The notes beneath the pieces are model-generated. The model ran no database searches. It was given only the letters and a program-made list of their open reading frames with translations, and was not told the origin of the DNA. A stretch of 64,000 bases of DNA, taken from NCBI GenBank assembly GCA_900078405.1, contig FLTS01000001.1, positions 1,078,626 through 1,142,625 on the forward strand, written 5' to 3'. This DNA is from an uncultured Stenotrophomonas sp. (lineage in GTDB: Bacteria; Pseudomonadota; Gammaproteobacteria; Xanthomonadales; Xanthomonadaceae). Every line of letters starts with the position of its first letter. Position 1 is the stretch's first letter. Positions 1-9,139 of the stretch are shown here, one piece after another. Position numbers and translations under genes: made by a program.

Positions 1-1
1 C

Positions 2-928
2 ATCGTCGGCCGCATCCAGGGCGCCGCGTCCAGCATCAACCTCGCCGCTTCGGAAATCGCGCAGGGCAACAACGACCTGTCGCGCCGCACCGAGCAGCAG
101 GCGGCAAATCTGGAAGAAACCGCTGCGTCGATGGAGGAACTGACCTCCACCGTGCGCCAGAACGCCGAGCACGCACGGCAGGCCAACCAGCTGGCGCAAG
201 GCGCGGCCGATGTGGCCTCGCAGGGCGGGCAGGTGGTCGGTCAGGTGGTCACCACCATGTCGGCTATCGAAGCGTCCTCGAAGAAGATCGCCGACATCAT
301 CAGCGTCATCGACGGCATCGCCTTCCAGACCAACATCCTCGCGTTGAATGCCGCGGTGGAAGCCGCACGCGCCGGCGAGCAGGGCCGCGGCTTCGCCGTG
401 GTCGCCTCGGAAGTACGCACGCTGGCCCAGCGTTCGGCCGGTGCCGCCAAGGAGATCAAGGAGCTGATCGAGGATTCGGTCGGCAAGGTCAGCGAAGGCT
501 CGCAGCTGGTGCATCGCGCCGGCACCACGATGGGCGAGATCGTCAGCTCGGTGCAGCGCGTGACCGACATCATGGCCGAGATTTCCGCCGCCTCGCAGGA
601 GCAGAGCGCGGGTATCGAGCAGGTCAACCAGACCGTCACCCAGATGGACGAGACCACCCAGCAGAACGCCGCGCTGGTCGAGGAAGCCACCGCCGCCGCA
701 CGTTCGATGGAGGAGCAGGCCGCGCACCTGGCCGAGGCCGTGGCCTTGTTCCGCCTGGAAGAACAGGAAGACGCACCGGCACCAGTACCTGCCGCAAGCG
801 CGGCCAGGCAGGCGCCGGTCATTGCCGAAACCACTTCCTTCGACACCCCCGCCAGTACACGCCCACCACGCAATGTCGAAAAGATTCCGGTGCTGGAAGA
901 GGCCGAATCCGACTGGCAGGAATTCTGA
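2..928 (+). CDS. methyl-accepting chemotaxis protein, C-terminal part (5' end outside window)
   Basis: The reading frame is open from the window edge, so sensor, membrane segments and HAMP lie upstream. What is visible is the cytoplasmic signalling domain: a long helical coiled coil with the conserved hairpin tip around [20 protein letters not shown] and [17 protein letters not shown], which in this family docks CheA and CheW. The protein ends in a Pro/Ala-rich linker followed by ESDWQEF. The last five residues fit the xWxxF pentapeptide that tethers CheR (and CheB) to receptors in enteric bacteria, and cheR lies 2.3 kb downstream. The first 198 bases are identical to 2432-2629 in the next MCP gene. 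Family assignment is certain; the ligand cannot be inferred from this part. Confidence 0.95.
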   Translation: MVGRIQGAASSINLAASEIAQGNNDLSRRTEQQAANLEETAASMEELTSTVRQNAEHARQANQLAQGAADVASQGGQVVGQVVTTMSAIEASSKKIADIISVIDGIAFQTNILALNAAVEAARAGEQGRGFAVVASEVRTLAQRSAGAAKEIKELIEDSVGKVSEGSQLVHRAGTTMGEIVSSVQRVTDIMAEISAASQEQSAGIEQVNQTVTQMDETTQQNAALVEEATAAARSMEEQAAHLAEAVALFRLEEQEDAPAPVPAASAARQAPVIAETTSFDTPASTRPPRNVEKIPVLEEAESDWQEF

Positions 929-940
929 TCCGATCCACTG

Positions 941-967
941 AAAACCCCGGCCCCGGCCGGGGTTTTT
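941..967 (+). terminator. Rho-independent terminator after first MCP
   Basis: A GC-rich stem of about 11-12 bp (AAAACCCCGGCC pairing with GGCCGGGGTTTT) with a very short loop is followed by TTTTT, 13 bases after the MCP stop codon. Confidence 0.85.
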
Positions 968-1079
968 CTCAACTATCGCCCTCTCCTGCCGATAACGGCT
1001 TGGGAAGCTCCTGGTTGCATGCCGTCGATTGGCCATGCCGCCCCTGCCAATCGCCTCATTGCCCGTCGCCCGTTTCCAC

Positions 1080-3233
1080 ATGAATATCCTCCAATCGCTG
1101 TCGCGTGCCCTCGCCAATCTGTCCGTCCAGCGCAAGCTGATCGTGTTGACCCTGCTCAGCGCGGTCGGGGTGATCGCCGTTGCCGTCATCGCCGCCCGCT
1201 TCCAGTACCTGGACGTCAACAAGACCCGGCAGATCGCGCTGGACATCCGCGTGCAGCTGGCGCACAGCGTGCTCGACAACTACCAAAAGCAGGCGCAGGA
1301 CGGCCTGCTGTCGCAGGAAGAGGCACAACGGCAGGCACTGATCTCGCTGAGCACCCTGCATACCGACGACAACGACAACTACTTCTACGTCCTGGACATC
1401 GACAACAGGATGCTGATGCATCCGTTGCGGAAGGACCTGGTCGGGCAGGATCTGAAGGACTACCGCACCGAACACGGTGACCGCCTGTTCCATGACCAGT
1501 TGGAGTCGGTCAAGCATGGCGACGGCTACACCACCTACCACTGGGCCAAGCCGGGCCACGGCGACAAGCCGGTGCTGAAGATGGCCTACGCCCGCATTTA
1601 CCAACCGTGGAACTGGGTGGTCGCCACCGGTGTCTACATGGACGACGTGCAGGCCCAGGCCTGGCGCTTCACCGGCATCATGACCCTGGTCGGTGGTGTC
1701 CTGGTGCTGCTGCTGTTCGCCCTCGGCTGGTTGATCGGCCAGCGCATCGTCATTCCGCTGCGCCAGGCGACCTCCACCGCCGACGCCATCGCCCGCGGCA
1801 GGTTGGACAACGACATCCGCCAGACCTCGCGCGACGAACCCGGCCAACTGCTGGGCAGCATGCGCCGCATGCAGGAACAGCTGCAGGCAGTGATCGCCGC
1901 ACAGCGCGAGATGGGAAGCCGCCACGAAGCGGGCTTCACCAGCTATCGCATGGACGAGGCCACCTTCCCCGGCGATTACGGGGTGATGGTCACCGGCACC
2001 AACCAGCTGGTGTCTGGCCACATCGATACGGAAACGCAGATCATCGAGCTGGCCCAGCGCTATGCCATCGGCGACCTCAGCCGCGACATGCCGCAGCTAC
2101 CGGGTGAGAAAGCCGAGATCACCGAGACGATGGCCACCATCAAGCGCAATCTCGGTGCCATCAGCGAGGAGATCAAGCGCCTGAGTGGCGCCGCGGCCGC
2201 CGGCGATTTCAGCCAGCGTGGCGATGAAGACCGCTTCGAGTTCGACTTCCACGACATGGTGCACAACCTCAACACCATGATCGATACCGCCGACGGCAAC
2301 CTGTCGCAGATTTCCACGCTGTTGCAGGCCATCGCCCGCGGCGACCTCACCACGCGTATGCAAGGCGACTTCCAGGGTGTGTTCGCGACGATGCGCGACA
2401 ACGCCAATGCCACCGTCGCACAGCTGACTTCCATCGTCGGCCGCATCCAGGGCGCCGCGTCCAGCATCAACCTCGCCGCTTCGGAAATCGCGCAGGGCAA
2501 CAACGACCTGTCGCGCCGCACCGAGCAGCAGGCGGCAAATCTGGAAGAAACCGCTGCGTCGATGGAGGAACTGACCTCCACCGTGCGCCAGAACGCCGAG
2601 CACGCACGGCAGGCCAACCAGCTGGCGCAGGGCGCGCACGGCGTGGCCTCGCAGGGTGGCGAGATCGTCGGCAAGGTCATCACCACTATGTCGGCCATCG
2701 AGGCCTCCTCGAAGAAGATCGCCGACATCATCAGCGTCATCGACGGCATCGCCTTCCAGACCAACATCCTCGCGTTGAACGCCGCGGTGGAAGCCGCACG
2801 CGCCGGCGAGCAGGGCCGCGGCTTCGCCGTGGTCGCCTCGGAAGTACGCACGCTGGCCCAGCGCAGCGCTGGCGCAGCCAAGGAAATCAAGGGCCTGATC
2901 GAGGATTCGGTCGGCAAGGTCGCCGACGGCTCGCAACTGGTACATCAGGCCGGCAGTACGATGGGCGAGATCGTCACCTCGGTGCAGCGCGTGACCGACA
3001 TCATGGCCGAGATTTCCGCCGCCTCGCAGGAACAGAGCGCCGGCATCGAGCAGGTCAACCAGACCGTCACCCAGATGGACGAAACCACCCAGCAGAATGC
3101 CGCGCTGGTCGAGGAAGCCACTGCCGCCGCACGCGCGATGGAAGAACAGGCCATCGCCCTCGCCGAGGCCGTGGCCGTGTTCAAGCTGGAAGCCACCCGT
3201 TCTCCGGCACGCAGCCTGCCGACGGCACGTTGA
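1080..3233 (+). CDS. methyl-accepting chemotaxis protein with single Cache sensor domain
   Basis: Full-length receptor of about 717 residues starting at [10 protein letters not shown]; in-frame TTG (1029) and ATG (1035) starts also exist and no Shine-Dalgarno decides between them. Order: first membrane helix (about 20-40), periplasmic sCache_2-like domain (about 45-185, with [17 protein letters not shown] and [13 protein letters not shown]), second membrane helix (about 190-213), HAMP and a second HAMP-like segment, then the signalling domain with the conserved hairpin tip. Unlike the MCP before it, the C terminus (SLPTAR) has no xWxxF tether, so it would depend on neighbouring receptors for efficient methylation. 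Cache domains of this type usually bind small carboxylates or similar ligands; the actual ligand is unknown. It sits 7 bp before cheR. Confidence 0.93.
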   Translation: MNILQSLSRALANLSVQRKLIVLTLLSAVGVIAVAVIAARFQYLDVNKTRQIALDIRVQLAHSVLDNYQKQAQDGLLSQEEAQRQALISLSTLHTDDNDNYFYVLDIDNRMLMHPLRKDLVGQDLKDYRTEHGDRLFHDQLESVKHGDGYTTYHWAKPGHGDKPVLKMAYARIYQPWNWVVATGVYMDDVQAQAWRFTGIMTLVGGVLVLLLFALGWLIGQRIVIPLRQATSTADAIARGRLDNDIRQTSRDEPGQLLGSMRRMQEQLQAVIAAQREMGSRHEAGFTSYRMDEATFPGDYGVMVTGTNQLVSGHIDTETQIIELAQRYAIGDLSRDMPQLPGEKAEITETMATIKRNLGAISEEIKRLSGAAAAGDFSQRGDEDRFEFDFHDMVHNLNTMIDTADGNLSQISTLLQAIARGDLTTRMQGDFQGVFATMRDNANATVAQLTSIVGRIQGAASSINLAASEIAQGNNDLSRRTEQQAANLEETAASMEELTSTVRQNAEHARQANQLAQGAHGVASQGGEIVGKVITTMSAIEASSKKIADIISVIDGIAFQTNILALNAAVEAARAGEQGRGFAVVASEVRTLAQRSAGAAKEIKGLIEDSVGKVADGSQLVHQAGSTMGEIVTSVQRVTDIMAEISAASQEQSAGIEQVNQTVTQMDETTQQNAALVEEATAAARAMEEQAIALAEAVAVFKLEATRSPARSLPTAR

Positions 3234-3240
3234 GGCCACC

Positions 3241-4086
3241 ATGTCCCTGCCCGCCCCCGTCTCCCGCGACTTCGAGTTCAACGACCGCGACTTCCGCCGC
3301 GTCTGCGAACTGATCCACCAGCGTGCCGGCATCGCCCTGGCGCCGGCCAAGCGCGACATGGTCTACGGCCGGTTGTCGCGGCGGCTGCGGGCACTGGGCA
3401 TGCACACCTTCCAGCAATATCTGGACAAGCTGGAGCGCGACGGCGGCAGCGAGTGGGAGGCATTCACCAACGCGCTGACCACCAACCTGACCTCGTTCTT
3501 CCGCGAACCGCACCACTTCGAGAAGCTGCGCGAGGAACTGCAGGCACGCGCCAACCGTGCGCCACTGCAGATATGGTCGTGCGCGGCCTCCACCGGCGAG
3601 GAGCCGTACTCGCTGGCGATCACTGCCTGCGAGACCTTCGGCACCCTGGCCCCGCCGGTGCGCATCATGGCCACCGACGTGGATACCCAGGTGCTGGCCA
3701 CCGGCGCGCAGGGCGTGTACGCGCTGGACCGCATCTCCGGCCTCGACCCGGCGATCAAGCGCCGCTACTTCCAGCGCGGCACCGGCCCCAACGCCGGCAA
3801 GTGCCGGGTGGTGCCGGCATTACGCCGGCTCATCGAATTCCGCCAGCTGAACCTGCTTGCGCCGCGTTACGATGTCGGTGGCCCCTACGATGCGCTGTTC
3901 TGCCGCAACGTGATGATCTATTTCGACAAGCCCACCCAACGCGCGATCCTGTCGCGGCTGGTGCAGCACATGGGCGACGACGGCCTGCTCTACACCGGCC
4001 ATTCGGAAAACTATCTGCACGCGGCCGACCTGATCCAACCCTGCGGGCGCACCCTGTACCGCCGCGCCAAGGGAGCCGGCGCATGA
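3241..4086 (+). CDS. cheR: chemotaxis protein methyltransferase CheR
   Basis: SAM-dependent methyltransferase that methylates glutamates on chemoreceptors for adaptation. The 281-residue product has an N-terminal helical CheR domain ([20 protein letters not shown]), the [16 protein letters not shown] segment, the SAM-binding motif [16 protein letters not shown] and the downstream [13 protein letters not shown] and HSENYLH motifs. An ATG at 3241 gives the usual N terminus; the longer open frame upstream overlaps the MCP and is not needed. The stop overlaps the cheD start by four bases (ATGA), so cheR, cheD and cheB are translationally coupled. The upstream MCP with a DWQEF tail is a likely tethering partner. 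Confidence 0.97.
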   Translation: MSLPAPVSRDFEFNDRDFRRVCELIHQRAGIALAPAKRDMVYGRLSRRLRALGMHTFQQYLDKLERDGGSEWEAFTNALTTNLTSFFREPHHFEKLREELQARANRAPLQIWSCAASTGEEPYSLAITACETFGTLAPPVRIMATDVDTQVLATGAQGVYALDRISGLDPAIKRRYFQRGTGPNAGKCRVVPALRRLIEFRQLNLLAPRYDVGGPYDALFCRNVMIYFDKPTQRAILSRLVQHMGDDGLLYTGHSENYLHAADLIQPCGRTLYRRAKGAGA

Positions 4087-4679
4087 ACATGCCCGCCGCC
4101 CCCGACCAGGTGATGCGCTACCGCGATGCGCGCTTCAACACCATCACCGCCAAGCTGCTGCCCACCCAGTACCTGGTGGTCGACGACGACACCGCGCTGA
4201 CCACCACCCTCGGCTCCTGCGTGGCCGCCTGCATCCGCGATCCGGTACTGAAGATCGGCGGCATGAACCACTTCATGCTGCCCGACGGCAACGTCGGCGA
4301 CGGCGCCCCCGCACGCTACGGCAGCTACGCGATGGAACTGCTGATCAACGACCTGCTCAAGCGCGGCGCCCACCGCAAGCGGCTGGAGGCCAAGGTGTTC
4401 GGCGGCGGCAACGTGCTCAAGGGCTTCACCAGCAACCCGGTGGGCACCCGCAACGCCGAGTTCGTGCGCGAGTACCTGCGCGCCGAGCACATCCCCATCG
4501 TCGCCGAGGACCTGCTCGGCATCCATCCGCGCAAGGTCTGGTTCTTTCCGCAGACCGGCAAGGTGATGGTGCAGCGCCTGCCGCACGCGCACGAGGCCGA
4601 AGTGGCCGCCGCCGAATCGGCCGTGCGTGCCCGCCTGTCCAAAGCCCCGGTCACCGGCGGCGTGGAGTTGTTCGAATGA
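4083..4679 (+). CDS. cheD: chemoreceptor glutamine deamidase CheD
   Basis: CheD deamidates receptor glutamines (and in some species works with CheC). The 198-residue product shows the family signature: [11 protein letters not shown] with the catalytic cysteine, then GGMNHFMLP with the histidine, and [13 protein letters not shown]. It starts inside the cheR stop (ATGA) and its own stop overlaps the cheB start in the same way. The cheR-cheD-cheB order is typical of Xanthomonadaceae adaptation operons. Cytoplasmic, acting at receptor arrays. Confidence 0.96.
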   Translation: MNMPAAPDQVMRYRDARFNTITAKLLPTQYLVVDDDTALTTTLGSCVAACIRDPVLKIGGMNHFMLPDGNVGDGAPARYGSYAMELLINDLLKRGAHRKRLEAKVFGGGNVLKGFTSNPVGTRNAEFVREYLRAEHIPIVAEDLLGIHPRKVWFFPQTGKVMVQRLPHAHEAEVAAAESAVRARLSKAPVTGGVELFE

Positions 4680-5842
4680 GCCCACAACAGCCCTGCCGCG
4701 TTTTGATCGTGGACGACTCGGCGCTGGTCCGGCAGATCCTGAGCGACCTGCTGGCCCGCGACCCCGGCATCGAGGTCGTCGGCACCGCCTCGGACCCGTT
4801 GATCGCCCGCGACAAGATCAAGCGGCTGAACCCGGACGTGCTGACCCTGGACGTGGAAATGCCACGCATGGACGGGCTGGCCTTCCTGGAAAGCCTGATG
4901 CGCCTGCACCCGCTGCCGGTGGTGATGGTGTCCTCGCTGACCGAGCGCGGCGCCGACACCACCCTGCAGGCGCTGGCGCTGGGCGCGGTGGACTTCGTCG
5001 CCAAGCCCAAGCTCGACGTCGCCCGCGGACTGGAGGGCTACGCCGAGGAAATCTGCGCCAAGGTGAAGGCCGCCGCGCGCTCGCGGGTGCGGGCGCTGGC
5101 CGTGCCCTCGCAACCCAAGCGCACCCTGGACACGTTGCCGGCCAGCAGCAGCGCCCCGTCGCTCAAGTTCCGCACCACCGACCGCCTGATCGCCATCGGC
5201 TCCTCCGCCGGCGGCACCGAGGCGCTGCGCGTGGTGCTGGAGATGATGCCGGCCGACGCCCCGGCCATCGTCGCCTCCCTCGAAACACAAATCGCCGCGG
5301 TGCCCGGCGCCGGAGGCGGGCGCCGCGGCGATTTGTGTTTCGATGCCGACGCCCCGGCCATCGTCCTCACCCAGCACCTGCCGGCCAGCTTCAGCAGCGC
5401 CTTTGCCGAACGCCTGGACCGCCACTCGGCCATGTCCGTGCGCGAGGCCAGCGACGGCGAAGCGATCCTGCCCGGCCATGCCTACCTGCCGGTCGGCGGC
5501 CGCCACCTGCGCATCATCCGCGACGGCGCCCGCTGGCGCTGCCGCATCGACGACAGCGCGCCGGTGAACCTGCACAAGCCGGCGGTGGACGTGCTGTTCC
5601 GCTCGGTCGCGCAGAACGCCGGCGCCAACGCGGTCGGCGCCATCCTCACCGGCATGGGCGACGACGGCGCCCGCGGCCTGCTGGAAATGAAACAGGCCGG
5701 CGCCCGCACGCTGGTGCAGGACGAGGCCACCAGCGTGGTCTGGGGCATGCCCGGCGCCGCGTTCAAGCTCGGCGCCGCCGACGAAGTGGTACCGCTGGAA
5801 CAGGTCGCCGCGCGCCTGCTGGCCTGGTCGCAACAGGGTTGA
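4676..5842 (+). CDS. cheB: chemotaxis response regulator / glutamate methylesterase CheB, with an in-frame palindromic insertion
   Basis: Two-domain enzyme of 388 residues that removes receptor methyl groups once phosphorylated by CheA. Receiver domain at about 5-125 (acidic pair DD13-14, phospho-acceptor D59 in TLDVEMP, K110); esterase domain at about 168-385 with Ser177 (IGSSAGG), His234 (LTQHLP) and the catalytic Asp in GMGDDGARG. It is about 31 residues longer than expected because extra sequence (about residues 200-230) lies between the catalytic Ser and His. The extra DNA is a palindrome framed by a 21-bp direct repeat, and the repeat restores DAPAIV just before LTQHLP, so the core strand is rebuilt. 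The frame is intact, so the protein may still work with an enlarged loop. Activity is an inference; the family call is certain. Confidence 0.95.
   Translation: MSPQQPCRVLIVDDSALVRQILSDLLARDPGIEVVGTASDPLIARDKIKRLNPDVLTLDVEMPRMDGLAFLESLMRLHPLPVVMVSSLTERGADTTLQALALGAVDFVAKPKLDVARGLEGYAEEICAKVKAAARSRVRALAVPSQPKRTLDTLPASSSAPSLKFRTTDRLIAIGSSAGGTEALRVVLEMMPADAPAIVASLETQIAAVPGAGGGRRGDLCFDADAPAIVLTQHLPASFSSAFAERLDRHSAMSVREASDGEAILPGHAYLPVGGRHLRIIRDGARWRCRIDDSAPVNLHKPAVDVLFRSVAQNAGANAVGAILTGMGDDGARGLLEMKQAGARTLVQDEATSVVWGMPGAAFKLGAADEVVPLEQVAARLLAWSQQG
5252..5365. repeat. 93-bp palindromic insertion inside cheB with 21-bp direct repeats
   Basis: Bases 5252-5272 and 5345-5365 are identical (21 bp, spacing 93 bp = 31 codons). 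Between them lies an inverted repeat: 5281-5300 (CGAAACACAAATCGCCGCGG) is the exact reverse complement of 5323-5342, and the arms extend inward to 26 bp with one mismatch around a 10-nt loop. No other copy of this palindrome was seen in the window, and it does not match the REP elements found elsewhere here. It may be a small palindromic mobile element or a repair scar. Confidence 0.85.
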
Positions 5843-5862
5843 TCCAGCGGCCGGAAACAAGC

Positions 5863-8058
5863 ATGACGGCAACCGATTCGCCCGCCGCGACACCCCGCGT
5901 GCCCGACGCCGGCCTGCCGGCCCCTGCTCCTGATGCCGGGCAGCACCGGATGCGGCAGCTGTCGCAGGCACTGGACTGCAGCGACAACGGCATCGTCCTG
6001 TGCGACCGCAACGCCCGCATCCACTACATCAACGAAGGCTTCACCCGCATGTTCGGCCATCGCCCGGAAGAGGCGATAGGCAAGCGGCCACGTGACCTGA
6101 TCCGCGGCCCGCATACCGACTCGGCGACGCTGGAGCAGCTTGGCGCCCGCCACCGCGCCGGCCACGCCCACCGCGAAGACCTGCTCGGCTACCGCAAGGA
6201 TGGCAGCCCGCTGTGGCTGTCGGTGGTGGCCACGCCGCTGGGCGGCGGTGACGACGGCCTGCTGGTCAACGTATTCACCGACATCACCGCCGCCAAGATC
6301 CACGAAGTGCTCAGCGGCAAGGTGTTGTACGCGCTGGTGCACGAGGAACCGCTGGCCGCGACCGCCGCGCTGGTGTGCCGCGAAATCGAACGCGTGGCCC
6401 CCGACCTGCTGGTTTCCGTCGCCCGCCACGAGGCCAACGGCGAGCTGCAGCTGCTCGCCGCACCGGGACTGCCGCCCGCGTTCGGCATTTCCGCCACCTG
6501 CCCGCTGGTCGCCCAGCGCGGGCGGCCGGTGGAAGTGGCCGACCTGGCCGACCCGACCTGCGGCAACTGCCATGCGCAGGCGTCCGCGCTGGGCCTGCGC
6601 GCATGCTGGTCGTACCCGATCCGCTCGACCTCCGGACAGGTACTGGGCGTACTCTCCTTCCACAGCCGCCACCCCGGCCAACCCTCGCCCTGGCACCGCA
6701 AGCTGGCCGAGCTTGGCCAGTACCTGTGCGCGCTGGCGCTGGAACGCGAGCAGGCGCGCTCGCGCATGCACCGGCTGGCGTTCTACGACGTGCTCACCGG
6801 CCTGCCCAACCGGGTGATGTTCAGCGCCCTGTGCGAACAGCCGCTGCAACTGGCCGAACAGCAGCCCATGCCGATGGCGCTGCTGTTCGTCGACCTGGAC
6901 CGCTTCAAGCGCCTGAACGAAAGCCAGGGCCATGCCGCCGCCGACGGCCTGCTGCGCGACCTCGCCCACCACTTGCAGGAACTGGCCGGTGCCGAGGCGG
7001 TGGTCGGCCGCCAGGTCGGTGATGAATTCGTGCTGCTGGTGCCGCAATGCCCGCAGCACCGGGCCGCGCTGTTGTGCGAACAACTGCTGGCGATGATCGC
7101 CGCGCCGCGCGTGGTCGGCAGCCTCATCGTCCATGCCAGCGCCAGCATCGGCGTGGCGATGTACCCGGAGGACGGCCGCGGCATCGACACCCTGCTGCAG
7201 CACGCCGACCTAGCGATGCGCCGGGCCAAGGACGAGGGCGGTGCCCGCTTCCGCTTCTTCAGCGCCGACATGAACCGGCTGGCGCAGGAACGCCTGCTGC
7301 TGGAAGCCACCCTGCGCGACTCGCTGCAGCGCGGCGGGCTGCGCCTGCACTACCAGCCGCAGCTGCACGGCGACGGCGGCCTGTATGGCGTGGAAGCGCT
7401 GCTGCGCTGGAAGCACCCGCACCTGGGCGACATCCCGCCGGCCCGCTTCGTGCCGCTGGCCGAGGAATGCGGGCTGATGACGCCGTTGAGCTACTGGGTG
7501 CTGGAGGAAGCCTGCCGCCAGTTGGCCGACTGGCGCGCGCGCGGCATCGCGGTGCCACGCGTGGCGGTGAACCTGTCGGCCAGCACCTTCGAGCAACCCG
7601 GGCTGGTCGAACAGGTGCGCGGCCTGCTGCAGCGCCACCACCTGCCCGCCGCCGCGCTGGTGCTGGAAATCACCGAGGGCGTGATGCTCTCCGAGCAGCC
7701 GCAGGTGCCGGCCAACCTGCACGCGCTGCATGCGCTGGGCGTGCAGCTGTCGCTGGACGACTTCGGCACCGGCTATTCCAGCCTCAGCCACCTGCATCGC
7801 CTGCCGATCAGCGAGATGAAGCTGGACCGCAGCTTCATCGGCGAGATCGGCCACGACCCGGCCGCCGCCGCGCTGATCCTGTCGGTGCTGCGCATCGGCG
7901 AGAGCCTGGGCAAGCACGTGGTTGCCGAAGGCGTGGAAACCGAGGAGCAGCGCCGCTTCCTGATCGACAACGGCTCGCCGGTACTGCAGGGCTACCTCTA
8001 CGCCCCGGCCTTGCCGGCCGATACGTTCGAGCACTGGCTTGAAAACAGGAACGAGTGA
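5863..8058 (+). CDS. PAS-GAF-GGDEF-EAL cyclic-di-GMP signalling protein
   Basis: A 731-residue cytoplasmic protein with no membrane segment. Domains in order: PAS (about 30-145; SDNGIVLCDRNARIHYINEG, FTDIT), GAF (about 155-300), GGDEF (about 310-465) and EAL (about 480-725). The GGDEF active-site loop reads RQVGDEF instead of R-x-GGDEF, so its first glycine is valine and cyclase activity is doubtful. The EAL domain keeps its key residues (VEALLRW, NLSA, EITE, LDDFGTGYSSL, MKLDRSF, EGVET), so it should hydrolyse c-di-GMP. It starts 20 bp after cheB and may share that transcript, which would link receptor adaptation to c-di-GMP. The ATG at 5863 is chosen because the PAS domain follows directly. 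Confidence 0.93.
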   Translation: MTATDSPAATPRVPDAGLPAPAPDAGQHRMRQLSQALDCSDNGIVLCDRNARIHYINEGFTRMFGHRPEEAIGKRPRDLIRGPHTDSATLEQLGARHRAGHAHREDLLGYRKDGSPLWLSVVATPLGGGDDGLLVNVFTDITAAKIHEVLSGKVLYALVHEEPLAATAALVCREIERVAPDLLVSVARHEANGELQLLAAPGLPPAFGISATCPLVAQRGRPVEVADLADPTCGNCHAQASALGLRACWSYPIRSTSGQVLGVLSFHSRHPGQPSPWHRKLAELGQYLCALALEREQARSRMHRLAFYDVLTGLPNRVMFSALCEQPLQLAEQQPMPMALLFVDLDRFKRLNESQGHAAADGLLRDLAHHLQELAGAEAVVGRQVGDEFVLLVPQCPQHRAALLCEQLLAMIAAPRVVGSLIVHASASIGVAMYPEDGRGIDTLLQHADLAMRRAKDEGGARFRFFSADMNRLAQERLLLEATLRDSLQRGGLRLHYQPQLHGDGGLYGVEALLRWKHPHLGDIPPARFVPLAEECGLMTPLSYWVLEEACRQLADWRARGIAVPRVAVNLSASTFEQPGLVEQVRGLLQRHHLPAAALVLEITEGVMLSEQPQVPANLHALHALGVQLSLDDFGTGYSSLSHLHRLPISEMKLDRSFIGEIGHDPAAAALILSVLRIGESLGKHVVAEGVETEEQRRFLIDNGSPVLQGYLYAPALPADTFEHWLENRNE

Positions 8059-8261
8059 AGCAGAGTGGGGAACAAGAGAAGGCCGAAGTCCGTCATCGCG
8101 AAGCCCGTCATTTCCACGCAGGCGAAAATCGCTCCCCGGCTGTTGCCTGCATGTCGCGCAGCAATGGCAGCCTGCCTGCGCAGGGATGGCGACGTTGGCC
8201 ATGACTTCTCCGCAAGCCTGATAATGCGCGGCAGCACCAACGCCGCCCAAGGAGCGCCCCC
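8059..8261. other. gap with a degraded inverted repeat
   Basis: No convincing gene. The stretch holds a loose inverted repeat (a CGTCATTTCC...GCAGGC type motif near 8104-8128 and a reversed relative near 8175-8205), which looks like a decayed palindromic repeat. A good Shine-Dalgarno (AAGGAG, 8249-8254) for the next gene lies at its end. Confidence 0.4.
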
Positions 8262-9062
8262 ATGACTGCCACCGGCACGGACACCCTCACCCGCCACGAC
8301 CAGCACGGGCGTTATCCACGCGCGGAAACCGCCGACGACTTCCGCCACAACCTGGCCGTGGTCCGCGCCCGCATCGACGCCGCCTGCCGGCGCACCGGGC
8401 GCGATGCGGCCGGCGTGCGCCTGCTGCCGGTCAGCAAGACCATCGACGAGGCGCGCATCCGTCAGGCTCATGCCGCCGGTTGCCGCTTCCTCGGCGAGAA
8501 CAAGGTGCAGGAAGCCCACCACAAGTGGGAAGCGATGCAGGACCTGCACGACCTGCACTGGTCGGTGATCGGCCACCTGCAGACCAACAAGGCCAAGCTG
8601 GTGGCACGCTTCGCCAGCGAGTTCCAGGCGCTGGACAGCCTGCGCCTGGCAGAGACGCTGGACCGGCGCCTGCAACTGGAAGGCCGCCAGCTGGACGTGT
8701 TCGTGCAGGTCAACACCTCGCAGGAAGACAGCAAGTACGGGTTGGACCCGGCCGACGTGCCGGCCTTCATCCGCGCACTGCCGCAGTTCTCCGCACTGCG
8801 CGTGCGCGGGCTGATGACGCTGGCGCTGTTCTCCGAGGACAGCGTGCGCGTGCGTGCCTGCTTCGTGCGCCTGCGCGAGCTGCGCGAGCGCCTGCGCCAG
8901 GACGCACCGGACGGCATCGGCCTGGACGAACTGTCGATGGGCATGTCCGGCGACTTCGAGATCGCCATCGAGGAAGGCGCCACCGTGGTGCGCGTCGGCC
9001 AGGCCATCTTCGGCGCGCGTGCGGTACCCGACAGCCATTATTGGCCCACCAGCGGCAGCTGA
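8262..9062 (+). CDS. yggS: YggS/PLPBP family pyridoxal-phosphate homeostasis protein
   Basis: Member of the PROSC/YggS family, single-domain PLP-binding proteins that buffer free vitamin B6 and affect amino-acid metabolism without a known catalytic reaction. The 266-residue product carries the PLP lysine in LLPVSKTID (about K59), FLGENKVQEAHHK, WSVIGHLQTNKAK, VQVNTSQEDSKYGL and the C-terminal LSMGMSGDFEIAIEEGATVVRVGQAIFG pattern. The N terminus is about 20 residues longer than in E. coli YggS, but the ATG at 8262 has an AAGGAGC Shine-Dalgarno at good spacing. In many bacteria yggS lies near proC and pilT; that context is absent here. Confidence 0.93.
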   Translation: MTATGTDTLTRHDQHGRYPRAETADDFRHNLAVVRARIDAACRRTGRDAAGVRLLPVSKTIDEARIRQAHAAGCRFLGENKVQEAHHKWEAMQDLHDLHWSVIGHLQTNKAKLVARFASEFQALDSLRLAETLDRRLQLEGRQLDVFVQVNTSQEDSKYGLDPADVPAFIRALPQFSALRVRGLMTLALFSEDSVRVRACFVRLRELRERLRQDAPDGIGLDELSMGMSGDFEIAIEEGATVVRVGQAIFGARAVPDSHYWPTSGS

Positions 9063-9139
9063 ATGCAGCGCCGGTTTCACGCCCTGCGCTCCCCCAAAGT
9101 CACTAAACTTTCCCGCCGCATCTCCCTCCGGAACGACCG

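Noticed and set aside
5281..5342. Rho-independent terminator within cheB
   Set aside because: The hairpin has no T-run, is in frame, and is framed by a direct repeat, so an insertion explains it better.
8065..8265. Small ORF between the EAL gene and yggS
   Set aside because: No Shine-Dalgarno, no family features, and it runs through a degraded inverted repeat.
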